From JBBRBB01 sp963830175 (GTDB lineage Bacteria; Bacteroidota; Bacteroidia; Chitinophagales; Chitinophagaceae), in the NCBI GenBank assembly GCA_963830175.1, contig CAWHKV010000007.1, forward strand, positions 434,001 through 498,000: 64,000 bases of DNA, given 5' to 3'. The translations under genes and the position numbers were made by a program. Of this stretch, positions 8,192 to 17,399 are shown one piece after another. Below the pieces are notes generated by a model. The model was not told the DNA's origin. It made no database searches and worked only from the letters and a program-made list of their open reading frames with translations. Every line of letters begins with the position of its first letter. The first letter of the stretch is position 1.

Positions 8192-10228
8192 TTACTTCAT
8201 CTCTTCCAACTCTTTTTTAAGCCTGAACATTTCATCGCGCAGCCTGGCGGCCTCCATAAAATCAAGATCGCGGGCAGCTTTTTCCATTTGCTTTTTTGTT
8301 TGCGCAATGGCTTTTTCCATTTGTGGAATTGTTTTGTAAGTAACCTGCTCATCCGCCGCGGTGGTAACTATATCCTGATCTGCCTGTATAGCATAAGGGT
8401 TGCTGGAATCAAACCCTTTTATATCCAGCACAGAAGTTTGCTGCATGATCTGCTGTACCGATTTCTTTATTGTTTTTGGGGTGATGTTGTGTTCAATGTT
8501 ATAGGCAATTTGTTTCTCGCGTCTGCGCTGTGTTTCTTCAATTGTACGCTCCATACTTACGGTGATGGTGTCGGCATAAAATATTACCAGCCCGTCAACA
8601 TTTCTTGCTGCACGTCCGGCAGTTTGTGTAAGCGATCTTTCATTGCGTAAAAAACCTTCTTTATCGGCATCTAAAATGGCAACAAGCGATACTTCTGGAA
8701 GATCTAAACCTTCTCTTAAAAGGTTTACACCAACCAGCACATCAATATCGCCCAAACGCAGCTGCCGCAATATTTCCACACGCTCCAACGTATCTACATC
8801 GCTATGAATGTATTTTGATTTTACGTTGATGCGGTGCAGGTATTTATCCATCTCTTCTGCCATGCGTTTGGTGAGCGTAGTTACCAGTACCCTATCGCCT
8901 TTTTTAATGCGTTTATCAATCTCATCCAGCAAATCATCTATCTGGTTTATGCTCGGGCGAATTTCAATGGGAGGGTCTAACAAACCTGTTGGGCGAACTA
9001 CCTGCTCTATCACCACGCCACCGGTTTTCTCCAGTTCATAATCGCCCGGGGTGGCGCTTACAAAAATGGTTTGACCCACCATATTTTCAAACTCGTGAAA
9101 ATTTAACGGGCGGTTATCTAGTGCACTTGGTAAACGAAAACCATAATCCACCAAAACAAGTTTACGGCTGCGGTCGCCGCCGTACATGCCGGCAACCTGA
9201 GGCACTGTCTGGTGGCTTTCATCTATCACACATAAAAAATCTTTAGGAAAATAATCAAGCAAACAAAATGGACGGGAGCCGGGCGAGCGCCTGTCGAAAA
9301 AGCGGGAATAATTTTCAATGCCGTTACAAAAACCCAGTTCACGAATCATTTCAAGGTCAAATTCTACACGCTCTTTCAGGCGTTGTGCCTCTATCAGTTT
9401 ACCGGTCTGTTTAAAATATTCTACCTGCAGGCGCATCTCATCTTGTATCTCGTACATGATCTGCTGCATGGTGTCTTTTGGCGCGAGGTATAAATTCGCG
9501 GGGAAGATGGCGGTGCTGTCTACCCTTTCAATGCGTTTGTTTGTATTTACATCAATAGTCTCTAACTGTTCCACCTCATCCCCAAAAAATGTGATGCGAA
9601 CGCCGTGATCCGCGTAGGGCAAATTCACATCAACTGTATCTCCTTTAACGCGAAAAGTGCCGCGCTTAAATTCAACCTGCGTTCTGTTATACAAACTGTT
9701 TACCAGGCTATGCAAAAATCCCTGGCGGGAAATTACCTGCCCCTTTTGCAGCCGCACAATACCATTGGCAAATTCCTTTGGATTACCAATACCATAAATG
9801 CAGCTTACACTTGCCACAACAATAATATCCCGGCGCCCGGTAAGCAATTGTGAGGTAGCCTGAAGTCGCAGTTTATCCAGCTCCTCATTTATGCTCATGT
9901 CTTTTTCTATATACACATCACGCACCGGCATATATGCCTCGGGCTGGTAGTAGTCGTAATAACTTACAAAATAGCCTACAGCGTTATCCGGAAAGAATTG
10001 CTTGAACTCCCCATATAACTGTGCCACCAGGGTTTTGTTGTGAGTTAGCACCAGCACGGGTCGCTGCACCTGCTGAATTACATTGGCCATGGTAAACGTT
10101 TTACCACTGCCTGTAACCCCGAGTAATGTTTGAAAACGTTCCCCGCTGAGAATGCCGTCTGTTAACTGTGCAATAGCTGAAGGCTGGTCGCCAGACGGTG
10201 AATATGGTGATTGTAAATTGAATTGCAT
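8192..10228 (-). CDS. uvrB: Excinuclease ABC subunit B
   Basis: 678 residues, full length. Walker A GVTGSGKT at 37-44, the damage-probing beta-hairpin region YYDYYQPEAYMP, the DESH box (VIDESHQTVPQ), helicase motifs V/VI (GVNLLREGLDLPEV, QTAGRAARN) and the C-terminal UVR motif (EKAARDLDFMEAARLRDE) are all in order. UvrB loads at DNA lesions with UvrA and recruits UvrC for dual incision in nucleotide excision repair. Confidence 0.98.
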   Translation of the reverse strand: MQFNLQSPYSPSGDQPSAIAQLTDGILSGERFQTLLGVTGSGKTFTMANVIQQVQRPVLVLTHNKTLVAQLYGEFKQFFPDNAVGYFVSYYDYYQPEAYMPVRDVYIEKDMSINEELDKLRLQATSQLLTGRRDIIVVASVSCIYGIGNPKEFANGIVRLQKGQVISRQGFLHSLVNSLYNRTQVEFKRGTFRVKGDTVDVNLPYADHGVRITFFGDEVEQLETIDVNTNKRIERVDSTAIFPANLYLAPKDTMQQIMYEIQDEMRLQVEYFKQTGKLIEAQRLKERVEFDLEMIRELGFCNGIENYSRFFDRRSPGSRPFCLLDYFPKDFLCVIDESHQTVPQVAGMYGGDRSRKLVLVDYGFRLPSALDNRPLNFHEFENMVGQTIFVSATPGDYELEKTGGVVIEQVVRPTGLLDPPIEIRPSINQIDDLLDEIDKRIKKGDRVLVTTLTKRMAEEMDKYLHRINVKSKYIHSDVDTLERVEILRQLRLGDIDVLVGVNLLREGLDLPEVSLVAILDADKEGFLRNERSLTQTAGRAARNVDGLVIFYADTITVSMERTIEETQRRREKQIAYNIEHNITPKTIKKSVQQIMQQTSVLDIKGFDSSNPYAIQADQDIVTTAADEQVTYKTIPQMEKAIAQTKKQMEKAARDLDFMEAARLRDEMFRLKKELEEMK

Positions 10229-10358
10229 TGATGACGCAAGTTACCGATAATGGGGTTTTGCGAATGGCATGCCAATCAAGAATCATTCATTAAACACTAA
10301 ATACATTACACACATCCCCCATTTTTATTCTATATTTCTTAAACTAAAACTACACGGC

Positions 10359-10940
10359 ATGAATAAAAACAGGCTCGAGGCATTTAGTGACGGGGTATTG
10401 GCCATTGTGATAACGATTATGGTATTGGAAATAAAAGTGCCCCATGGCGACCAATTGTCTGACCTGGAAAAACTGATACCGGTTTTTGGCAGTTACGTTC
10501 TGAGTTTTATATATCTCGGCATTTACTGGAACAACCATCACCACATGATGCACGCTATTAAGCAGGTGAATGGAAATATTCTATGGGCAAACCTGCACCT
10601 GTTATTCTGGCTGTCTCTGGTGCCCTTTACCACCGGTTGGATGGGTGAAAATCATTTCAGCAATATACCCATGGCGCTGTATGGAGGCGTACTTTTTATG
10701 AGCGCGATCGCATTTATGATCTTACAAAAAACCATACTTGCGAACGAGGGCAAAGACTCTTTATTAGGCAAAGCGGTAAAAAATAATATGCAGGAGAAAA
10801 TCTCTGTGGCCTGCTATCTTTTAGCCATTGTATTAAGCTTTTATTATACCTGGGTGGCAGGCGCACTGTATATACTTGTTGCATTAATGTGGCTTATACC
10901 TGACCGCCGCATAGAAAAGGTTATGAAGGAGGAAGGGTAG
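10359..10940 (+). CDS. TMEM175-like membrane channel (DUF1211)
   Basis: 193 residues from MNKNRLEAFSDG; a 30-codon upstream extension in frame has no signal and lies in the divergent promoter region with uvrB. The RLEAFSDGVLAIVIT signature in the first helix defines the TMEM175/DUF1211 family, whose FSD motif lies in the pore-forming helix. Several further hydrophobic helices follow, fitting the usual six-helix bacterial protomer. Characterised relatives are K+ channels. It ends 19 bases from the convergent GH65-like gene. Confidence 0.85.
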   Translation: MNKNRLEAFSDGVLAIVITIMVLEIKVPHGDQLSDLEKLIPVFGSYVLSFIYLGIYWNNHHHMMHAIKQVNGNILWANLHLLFWLSLVPFTTGWMGENHFSNIPMALYGGVLFMSAIAFMILQKTILANEGKDSLLGKAVKNNMQEKISVACYLLAIVLSFYYTWVAGALYILVALMWLIPDRRIEKVMKEEG

Positions 10941-10959
10941 TATTTTTATTTTCACCCTG

Positions 10960-12990
10960 TTATTCCACCACAAAAGTTTTCCTTTCTACGCCTATGCCTG
11001 TTAAGGTTAATTTTTTCCATGAAGGTGGCAGCGTACTCTTTATTTGGGTTATACCGGCAGGCGTAATATCAAGACCGCCAAAACCCATCAGCACACTTTG
11101 CAGAATGCCACCAGCTCCTGTAGCGAAATAAGGATTGGTACCACCTTTTGTCTCAGCGATTACCCGGAATGGCGGGAGCAAATTGGGAACATACGCATCT
11201 TTAAACCAGGTATAAGCTTGTTCACCATTGCCAAGTCGACTATATAGTAAGGCAAAGATGGCCTGCGTCATAGCGGGGGTGCCTTCATCGGGAATGCGAG
11301 TGCCATAATACTCAAGGTCTTTTTTTATTTGTGTTTGGTCAGTTATATGTTTTAATGGATATGCCAGCAGGTTTACATCAGCCTGTTTAATGCCTTCTCC
11401 TGCATAAGATGCATGCTCCTGCGTTACCCCGTTTTTCATGATTAAAACAGGAATATTCTGTGCCACATGCGCCCAGTCGCCATCAGCCTTTTCACCCAAT
11501 ATTTCAGCTGCTTTAGTTGCTGCCTGCAAATTGGCGATGGCAGCCGCATTGGTAAAAGCATTATTGTCAACATTCTCTGCCCATTCATCGGCCGCCACCA
11601 CATTCTTAATTTCATATTTCCCCGCTCCATTCCTTTCAACACGGCTTGCCCAAAAGTCTGCAGTGGCAGAAAGTATGGGCCATCCTTTTTCGCGCAGCCA
11701 TTGTTTATCCTGTGTAACGAGGTAATAATTCCAGGCTGCCAGAGCCACGTCTGCAGTTATATGGTGTTCAAACGGACCGCTGAGCGCCCACACTGGCGTT
11801 TCTTCCACGCCGGAAGCTGCACTCTCCCAAGGAAACATGGCTCCCTTGTAGCCATGTGCAAATGCGTTTTTGCGGGCAGGCTCCAGGCGATTGTAGCGAT
11901 ATTCAACCATGCTTTTTGCCATTTCGGGGTGTAATACCAAAAGGGCTGGAAACATCCAAAGGTCAGTGTCCCAGAACACATGACCGTTATACCCCAACCC
12001 AGACAATCCCATGGGGGATGGTGAGTAATCCGTTCCCTCGCGGGTGAAAGAATACAGGTGGTACATCATGCTGTGCACATCCTGCTGCGCCTGTGCATCA
12101 CCTTCAATTTTTATATCGCTGGTCCAGATGCTATCCCATGCATTGTTGTGGTATTGAATGAGTCTATCCCTGCCCTCAAGCTTAGCAAAAATGGTTAGGC
12201 GCTCGGCTTCATTTAAGGGATCGTCGTGCTGCGCAGATGTAATAGAAGAACCTATGATGGAAAAGGAATAGGTTTCCCCAGCTTTTATGGTACGGGAGAA
12301 CTTCATAAGGTGCATGTTATTGTCCCACATTTCGTGGATGACATTTGGTTCCCTGCCATGAGGCTCGGCAAACAGAAAGGTGTTGGATGCACACATAAGT
12401 AATTTTCCTGTAGGACTTTTTGCTGAAGAGGTAAGCAGCGAAAGTGTTACATGCGGGCGGTCTATTTCATTGTAATAATTCTCCACATCCCGCAGGGCAT
12501 CGGGCGCTTCCATAATACTTGCGCCGGTGATAATAATATCCTTTTTTGCTGTAATGGAAACATCCATCAATACGGTAAAAGGTAAATGGCGCAGGGAGTA
12601 GTATGTATTTTTAACGGAGGCTTTATCGCCATAATTAAATGATGAAGTGAATGCCGCATGCTTCATATCGAGCTGCTGCTGAAAGTTAGTGGTTCCTTTT
12701 GCATCTACTCTTTTCCCATCGATCTCCAGGTACATGTTCAGCAAATTAAAACTGCGAAGGAAATTGCTTACACGACCGCGACCATACTGGTCATAAGCGC
12801 CTGCAAGCACCACGTCTTTTACCTTAAACGGTTCGGGCGATGATACAATTCCGATCATGCCATTTGCCACGGTAATTCCGTAATAATTTGCCGGGTCAAT
12901 TTTATCTGCTTTAATTAGCCAGGGGTCTTGTGCACGACAAATAATTAATAAATAAAAAAGGGAAAGAAAAACGGTGGCAAGCTTTTTCAT
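10960..12990 (-). CDS. GH65-family glycoside hydrolase/phosphorylase-like, exported
   Basis: 676 residues from MKKLATVFLSLFYLLIICRAQ, a signal peptide; an in-frame Met 60 bases upstream would hide it. The protein has an N-terminal beta-sandwich and an (alpha/alpha)6 barrel with GLGYNGHVFWDTDLWMFP, HGYKGAMFPWES, the acidic VAADEWAENVDNNAFTN segment holding the expected general acid Glu, and a C-terminal cap. The VDNNAFTN stretch matches GH65. Signal-peptide-bearing Bacteroidota members more likely hydrolyse alpha-glucosides in the periplasm (acid trehalase or PGGHG-like) than phosphorolyse them. The substrate is not readable. It lies downstream of, but separate from, the SusCD block. Confidence 0.8.
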   Translation of the reverse strand: MKKLATVFLSLFYLLIICRAQDPWLIKADKIDPANYYGITVANGMIGIVSSPEPFKVKDVVLAGAYDQYGRGRVSNFLRSFNLLNMYLEIDGKRVDAKGTTNFQQQLDMKHAAFTSSFNYGDKASVKNTYYSLRHLPFTVLMDVSITAKKDIIITGASIMEAPDALRDVENYYNEIDRPHVTLSLLTSSAKSPTGKLLMCASNTFLFAEPHGREPNVIHEMWDNNMHLMKFSRTIKAGETYSFSIIGSSITSAQHDDPLNEAERLTIFAKLEGRDRLIQYHNNAWDSIWTSDIKIEGDAQAQQDVHSMMYHLYSFTREGTDYSPSPMGLSGLGYNGHVFWDTDLWMFPALLVLHPEMAKSMVEYRYNRLEPARKNAFAHGYKGAMFPWESAASGVEETPVWALSGPFEHHITADVALAAWNYYLVTQDKQWLREKGWPILSATADFWASRVERNGAGKYEIKNVVAADEWAENVDNNAFTNAAAIANLQAATKAAEILGEKADGDWAHVAQNIPVLIMKNGVTQEHASYAGEGIKQADVNLLAYPLKHITDQTQIKKDLEYYGTRIPDEGTPAMTQAIFALLYSRLGNGEQAYTWFKDAYVPNLLPPFRVIAETKGGTNPYFATGAGGILQSVLMGFGGLDITPAGITQIKSTLPPSWKKLTLTGIGVERKTFVVE

Positions 12991-13082
12991 GAAATGAACA
13001 TTTGGGTTTATAACAAAACTTTCATTTGTTATAAAAATATATCTATTCATTTATAAAAATTGAGCAATTATTTTTGTTCATA

Positions 13083-14036
13083 ATGAAATTCAGGAAGATT
13101 CTGGTAAGCATTGAAGTTTTGGCAATCGCAGGCTTTGCGCTTTATTTTTTGTCAGCCCCCAAGATTAGTGAAAAAATGGTGGAGGTAAATTATCCCGTAA
13201 ATATTACTATGGATCAACTGCGCACTCCTGAAAAAATTGCCGGATGGCTGAAGCCCTTTGCAGGAAATAAAAATACACGTTTTCAAAAAACAGATTCTGC
13301 CACCTTTATTTCACTGAATGATTACAAAGCATTCGTAGCAAGCAGCAGTTATTACAAGACTGAGATAGTTGCGGGGGAAGGAAAGAATGAAAAAACATAT
13401 TTATTACTTGTGGTTCCTGATTCTACTTCTTTTTTTAAAAGCAAGGTTAAACTTGCTTATGAACGCAGCCTCTTTGAGATATGGATAAAAAATAATGATT
13501 TTGATAAGTACATGGATGAAAGCCTGGAAAACTTTAAAAGTTACATGCAGAGCTCGAAACAATTATATGGTTATGATATTAAAGAAATAAAGGTGGTGGA
13601 TACCCTATTTCTTTACAGGAAAAGAAAAGTAAAAAACACGGATATATCTGTTGCAACGAATGACATGTATACTGAACTGATAGATTTTGCAAACAAAAGA
13701 AAAGCGGATTACCGTGGTGTAAGGTTATACCATGCAGAAAGATCGGGCGGCGATAGTATAACCGTCTCTGCAGCAATTGGCATTAACAAAAAAATTGGCG
13801 AAACAGGTTCGAATGATATTTATATAAAGCAAATGCCTTACCAGCACAACCTGCTCGCGGTTAATTACACCGGCACTTTAAGCAGCGTTCAACATGTGTA
13901 TGCTGCCCTGGACCGTTACCGCGAAGACCATGAGAAAACGAGCATGGCTATACCCTTTGCAAAAATTATTTCGGAGGGAAAAAGTTTTAATGATACGCAG
14001 CAGGTTCACATGCTGGTTTGCATGCCTGTTTACTGA
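13083..14036 (+). CDS. Hypothetical membrane-anchored protein, SRPBCC/GyrI-like
   Basis: 317 residues from MKFRKILVSIE with one N-terminal membrane helix (ILVSIEVLAIAGFALYFLS). The next part (PEKIAGWLKPFAG) resembles the start of SRPBCC/polyketide-cyclase proteins. The C-terminal 150 residues resemble a GyrI-like/effector-binding domain (ADYRGVRLYHAERSGG, AVNYTGTLSSVQHVYAALDRY). No enzymatic residues are recognised and the function is unknown. Its stop overlaps the end of the convergent FG-GAP gene by seven bases. Confidence 0.55.
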   Translation: MKFRKILVSIEVLAIAGFALYFLSAPKISEKMVEVNYPVNITMDQLRTPEKIAGWLKPFAGNKNTRFQKTDSATFISLNDYKAFVASSSYYKTEIVAGEGKNEKTYLLLVVPDSTSFFKSKVKLAYERSLFEIWIKNNDFDKYMDESLENFKSYMQSSKQLYGYDIKEIKVVDTLFLYRKRKVKNTDISVATNDMYTELIDFANKRKADYRGVRLYHAERSGGDSITVSAAIGINKKIGETGSNDIYIKQMPYQHNLLAVNYTGTLSSVQHVYAALDRYREDHEKTSMAIPFAKIISEGKSFNDTQQVHMLVCMPVY

Positions 14037-17000
14037 CCGGTGGTTTTCTTTATTTGTTTCAAAATTTGCAAACTGTCGTTATTACGGGCGAGAATGTACG
14101 CTACATTCCTTTGTAAAATAATAGGCTCTATATGCCTCACCTGCCCTTTTGTTATCGTTTCGTTTTGGGTCTTAAACATCAGTTGTTTTTTGCCCTCGTC
14201 ATATCGCATTACGCCACCATAACCGGCATCGTACCGGCCCATTTCAACATTGCTTTCATAAAAATTTCCTCCTAATAAAATGCCAGGTGTTTTTTCATTT
14301 GGTAGCAGCAAAGCCGCGCATCGGTACGGTGTTAATTGTGCCTGCCATGGCATAGCGGTAACTGTAAAATTATTATTACCATTATTTATAAGCACTGCAT
14401 TAGAAAAATAATCTGCCTTATACACCTTTGCGCTTTGTAATTTTTCTGCAGGGAATATTTCGGTGAGTGATGCTTTCGCAAAATCTTCTGCAAACAAAAA
14501 TTTCTTCTTTAGAAATGGCATTTGTTTTTCCAATTCGACTTTGTTTGCAAAGGGCATTTCAACATTTTTAAAAAAGTAGGTGACCACCTGTTCGGCAGTT
14601 CCGTTATCATCAAAATCATTATAATACATTTTTACAGGCTGCGCTTTATTTGCCTGTAAACGACTGTTTAACCCAAGGTTGCCTGCAATAATATCCATAT
14701 CACCGTCACCATCAATATCTACAGGGTAAACAAAATTCCACCAACCATTTAAGGTTGTGAGTTCTTTTGTTTCAAAAGATTTACCGTTGTTTATAAATGC
14801 TTTGATGCCCCCCCATTGCAATGAAATAACCAGGTCATTGTCACCATCGTCATCAGTATCTGTCCAGCAGGCACCGGTAACCATTCCTGCGTTTGCAATT
14901 TGCATATTATACCTTGATGAAACATTTTTGAAATGACCGGCACCATCATTTTGCAAAAGAAATGAGGTTGGAATTTCACCATACTTCGAAGGCACAGATC
15001 TTCCGCCAATAAAAAGGTCTGTAAAACCATCGCCAGAAAAATCATATGCAGCGATGCATGATGCATTTACAAAAACATTGTCAAATGCATGTTGTAATAA
15101 AGAAAAGCTACCCTTGCCATTGTTGAGGTATGCTCTTGGTTGAAGATGGATATCATTTGAAGGAAATTCATTGCCACCTGAAGCAACTAATAAGTCGGCA
15201 TACCCGTCGTTATTAATATCTGCAAATATCGCGTCCACATCTTCATACATGCTGTCTGCATCTAAACCTGTTTGTAAAGACCTTGAAAATTTTCCATCGG
15301 CATGTTGCAGAAACAAAGCGCTTTTTTTTCTTTTTGCCGCGCCTATAAATACATCCTGCAATCCATCATTGTTTACATCGTCAACTGCCAGTGCCGGACC
15401 TTCTGCTGATAGCATAGCAGGAATTAGCGGTTCGCGGTCAAACTCATTAAAACTGTTTTCTTCATGTTTGTAAAGTAGCCCCGATGCATTTGTCAGGTCT
15501 TTAAATTCATCATTTAAAGGGGTTTTATGAATGTTTGTATAATTAAATTTTGGAAGCCCTTTACGGTACGTGAGATCAATGGCTGTATTGGAAGAATCCC
15601 ATGTTAACTTTTCGTAAGTATTATCCGGCCAAACAATAACTATGGAATCTACTTTTGTGTTTCTTAAACCGACCTGTACAGGTGTTTGCATAGAAGACTG
15701 AAAGCCGCGAACAGGAAAATTTTCATACGTTCTAATAGAATCTTTTACAAACAACAAAACCTTGGCTCCCACAGCGCTTGTATTTAGTGCATTTCCGGTT
15801 AGTTGTATTTGAAGATATTCTGTCGACTTGTTAACCGTTGTATTTTCATAAAAGGTTGCTGTTTCATTAATGTTATTTGTAACCAAATCAAGGTCGCCGT
15901 CGTTATCAAAATCTGCATACACAGCGCCATTGGAAAAGCCAGGTTGCTGATCAATAGATGCAGATACATCTTTAAATGTAGCATCGCCATTATTCAAATA
16001 AAATTTATTACTAACTTTTATTTCAGGAAATTTTTCCATTACGGCAAGGTCTTTTTCTTCTAAATTGTTTCCCTGTATTTTGCCCTGAACAACATCATTA
16101 GAAACATAGTTTACATAGTCTATATCATTTAATTTTTTAGGTATACCATTAGAAATAAATAAATCCTTCAGACCATCATTATTGAAGTCCATTAACAATG
16201 GAGCCCAGCTCCAGTCTGTTGCCTCAATCCCTGCATAGCAGCCCACTTCACTAAACATATCATTTCCATTATTTAGCTGCAGGTTATTTCGGCTGTACTG
16301 GTAGTTATATCCGTAATTCAATTTCATATTAAAGATGTCATATGAATCGCCCGGTAAAGATCTTTTAAGTATGTATGGATCTTCAGGTAACATGTCAAGT
16401 GAAATTATTTCCGGAAGTCCATCGTTTGTAATGTCTGCCACATCAACACCCATAGAAAATTTGCTGGTGTGCATAATGTGGTCGTTCAACGTTTCTTTAA
16501 ATGTTCCATCTCCCTGATTTAAATAGAGGTAATCGTCTTCGTGAAAATCATTTCCTATATATAAGTCTGGAAAACCATCCATGTTAATGTCAGCAACTGT
16601 AATACCCAGACCATAGCCAATTGCAGAACTGTTTATACCTGCAGATTTGGTAACATCGGTAAAACTATCGCCATCATTACGATACAACCGGTCGCCACTT
16701 AGCGGGTGAAATGTATTGGTGAATTTTTTACGTTCCGCAAATGTTCCGTTTTGGTGAACGGAATGATTTAAAAGATACATATCTAAATCGCCATCGAGGT
16801 CATAATCAAAAAATGCAGCCTGCGTGCTAAATCCCGAAAAATTTAGCCCATATTTTTCTGCTTCATCTGTATACACAGGAATACCCTGCGCATTAATTCC
16901 TTTACAGATCAACAGCTGGTTTGCGCTGTGCAGTGTTTCAAAATTTCCAACACGGCAAATATAAATATCCATTAAACCATCATGATTAACATCTGCAACT

Positions 17001-17350
17001 GAAACACCAGTGCTCCAGCTATTGTCGTTTGGTATTTGAGCTGCATTACTTACATCTTCAAAATGCAAATTACCTTTGTTGATGAACATTTTATTGGATG
17101 ATTGATTGGCAGCGAAAAAAATATCTGTGAGCCCGTCATTATTAAAATCTGCTGCGCCAATACCTGCACCATTATAGAAGTACAGGTATTTGATCATATT
17201 AAATTCTGCAGTCTGCGTAAGTTTATTTGTAAAGTGTAAACCTGTTTGTTCTGCATTTCGCACTTTAAAAAGTGCTGGCATTTGTTCCTTATTGTTACAG
17301 GCTACCGACGTGATAAAAATTACAATGCAATATGAATAAACTCTGCTCAT
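14030..17350 (-). CDS. FG-GAP/VCBS repeat and ASPIC/UnbV lipoprotein B
   Basis: 1106 residues with a lipoprotein signal (lipobox SVAC, Cys18). The body carries repeated D-x-N/D-x-D-G calcium-binding loops (for example DFNNDGLTD, DVNHDGLMD, DYDLDGDLD) that build a seven-bladed integrin-like propeller. About residues 510-580 is an ASPIC/UnbV segment (VGAKVLLFVKDS, VRGFQSS, DSIVIVWPDNTYEKL), followed by a second set of FG-GAP repeats. It is an intact paralogue of the neighbour at 17400-20720. Surface-exposed lipoproteins of this type are abundant in Bacteroidota near SusC/SusD pairs; ligand and activity are unknown. It is last in the leftward SusC-SusD-A-B array. Confidence 0.85.
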   Translation of the reverse strand: MSRVYSYCIVIFITSVACNNKEQMPALFKVRNAEQTGLHFTNKLTQTAEFNMIKYLYFYNGAGIGAADFNNDGLTDIFFAANQSSNKMFINKGNLHFEDVSNAAQIPNDNSWSTGVSVADVNHDGLMDIYICRVGNFETLHSANQLLICKGINAQGIPVYTDEAEKYGLNFSGFSTQAAFFDYDLDGDLDMYLLNHSVHQNGTFAERKKFTNTFHPLSGDRLYRNDGDSFTDVTKSAGINSSAIGYGLGITVADINMDGFPDLYIGNDFHEDDYLYLNQGDGTFKETLNDHIMHTSKFSMGVDVADITNDGLPEIISLDMLPEDPYILKRSLPGDSYDIFNMKLNYGYNYQYSRNNLQLNNGNDMFSEVGCYAGIEATDWSWAPLLMDFNNDGLKDLFISNGIPKKLNDIDYVNYVSNDVVQGKIQGNNLEEKDLAVMEKFPEIKVSNKFYLNNGDATFKDVSASIDQQPGFSNGAVYADFDNDGDLDLVTNNINETATFYENTTVNKSTEYLQIQLTGNALNTSAVGAKVLLFVKDSIRTYENFPVRGFQSSMQTPVQVGLRNTKVDSIVIVWPDNTYEKLTWDSSNTAIDLTYRKGLPKFNYTNIHKTPLNDEFKDLTNASGLLYKHEENSFNEFDREPLIPAMLSAEGPALAVDDVNNDGLQDVFIGAAKRKKSALFLQHADGKFSRSLQTGLDADSMYEDVDAIFADINNDGYADLLVASGGNEFPSNDIHLQPRAYLNNGKGSFSLLQHAFDNVFVNASCIAAYDFSGDGFTDLFIGGRSVPSKYGEIPTSFLLQNDGAGHFKNVSSRYNMQIANAGMVTGACWTDTDDDGDNDLVISLQWGGIKAFINNGKSFETKELTTLNGWWNFVYPVDIDGDGDMDIIAGNLGLNSRLQANKAQPVKMYYNDFDDNGTAEQVVTYFFKNVEMPFANKVELEKQMPFLKKKFLFAEDFAKASLTEIFPAEKLQSAKVYKADYFSNAVLINNGNNNFTVTAMPWQAQLTPYRCAALLLPNEKTPGILLGGNFYESNVEMGRYDAGYGGVMRYDEGKKQLMFKTQNETITKGQVRHIEPIILQRNVAYILARNNDSLQILKQIKKTTGQ

Positions 17351-17399
17351 TTATTTTAGTAATGTGAAGAATAATGAACGCTGCTTATTTGCAGGCCAA

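Noticed and set aside
11467..11934. A long reading frame antisense to the GH65-like gene.
   Set aside because: It overlaps conserved GH65 coding sequence on the other strand and shows no family features or ribosome-binding context.
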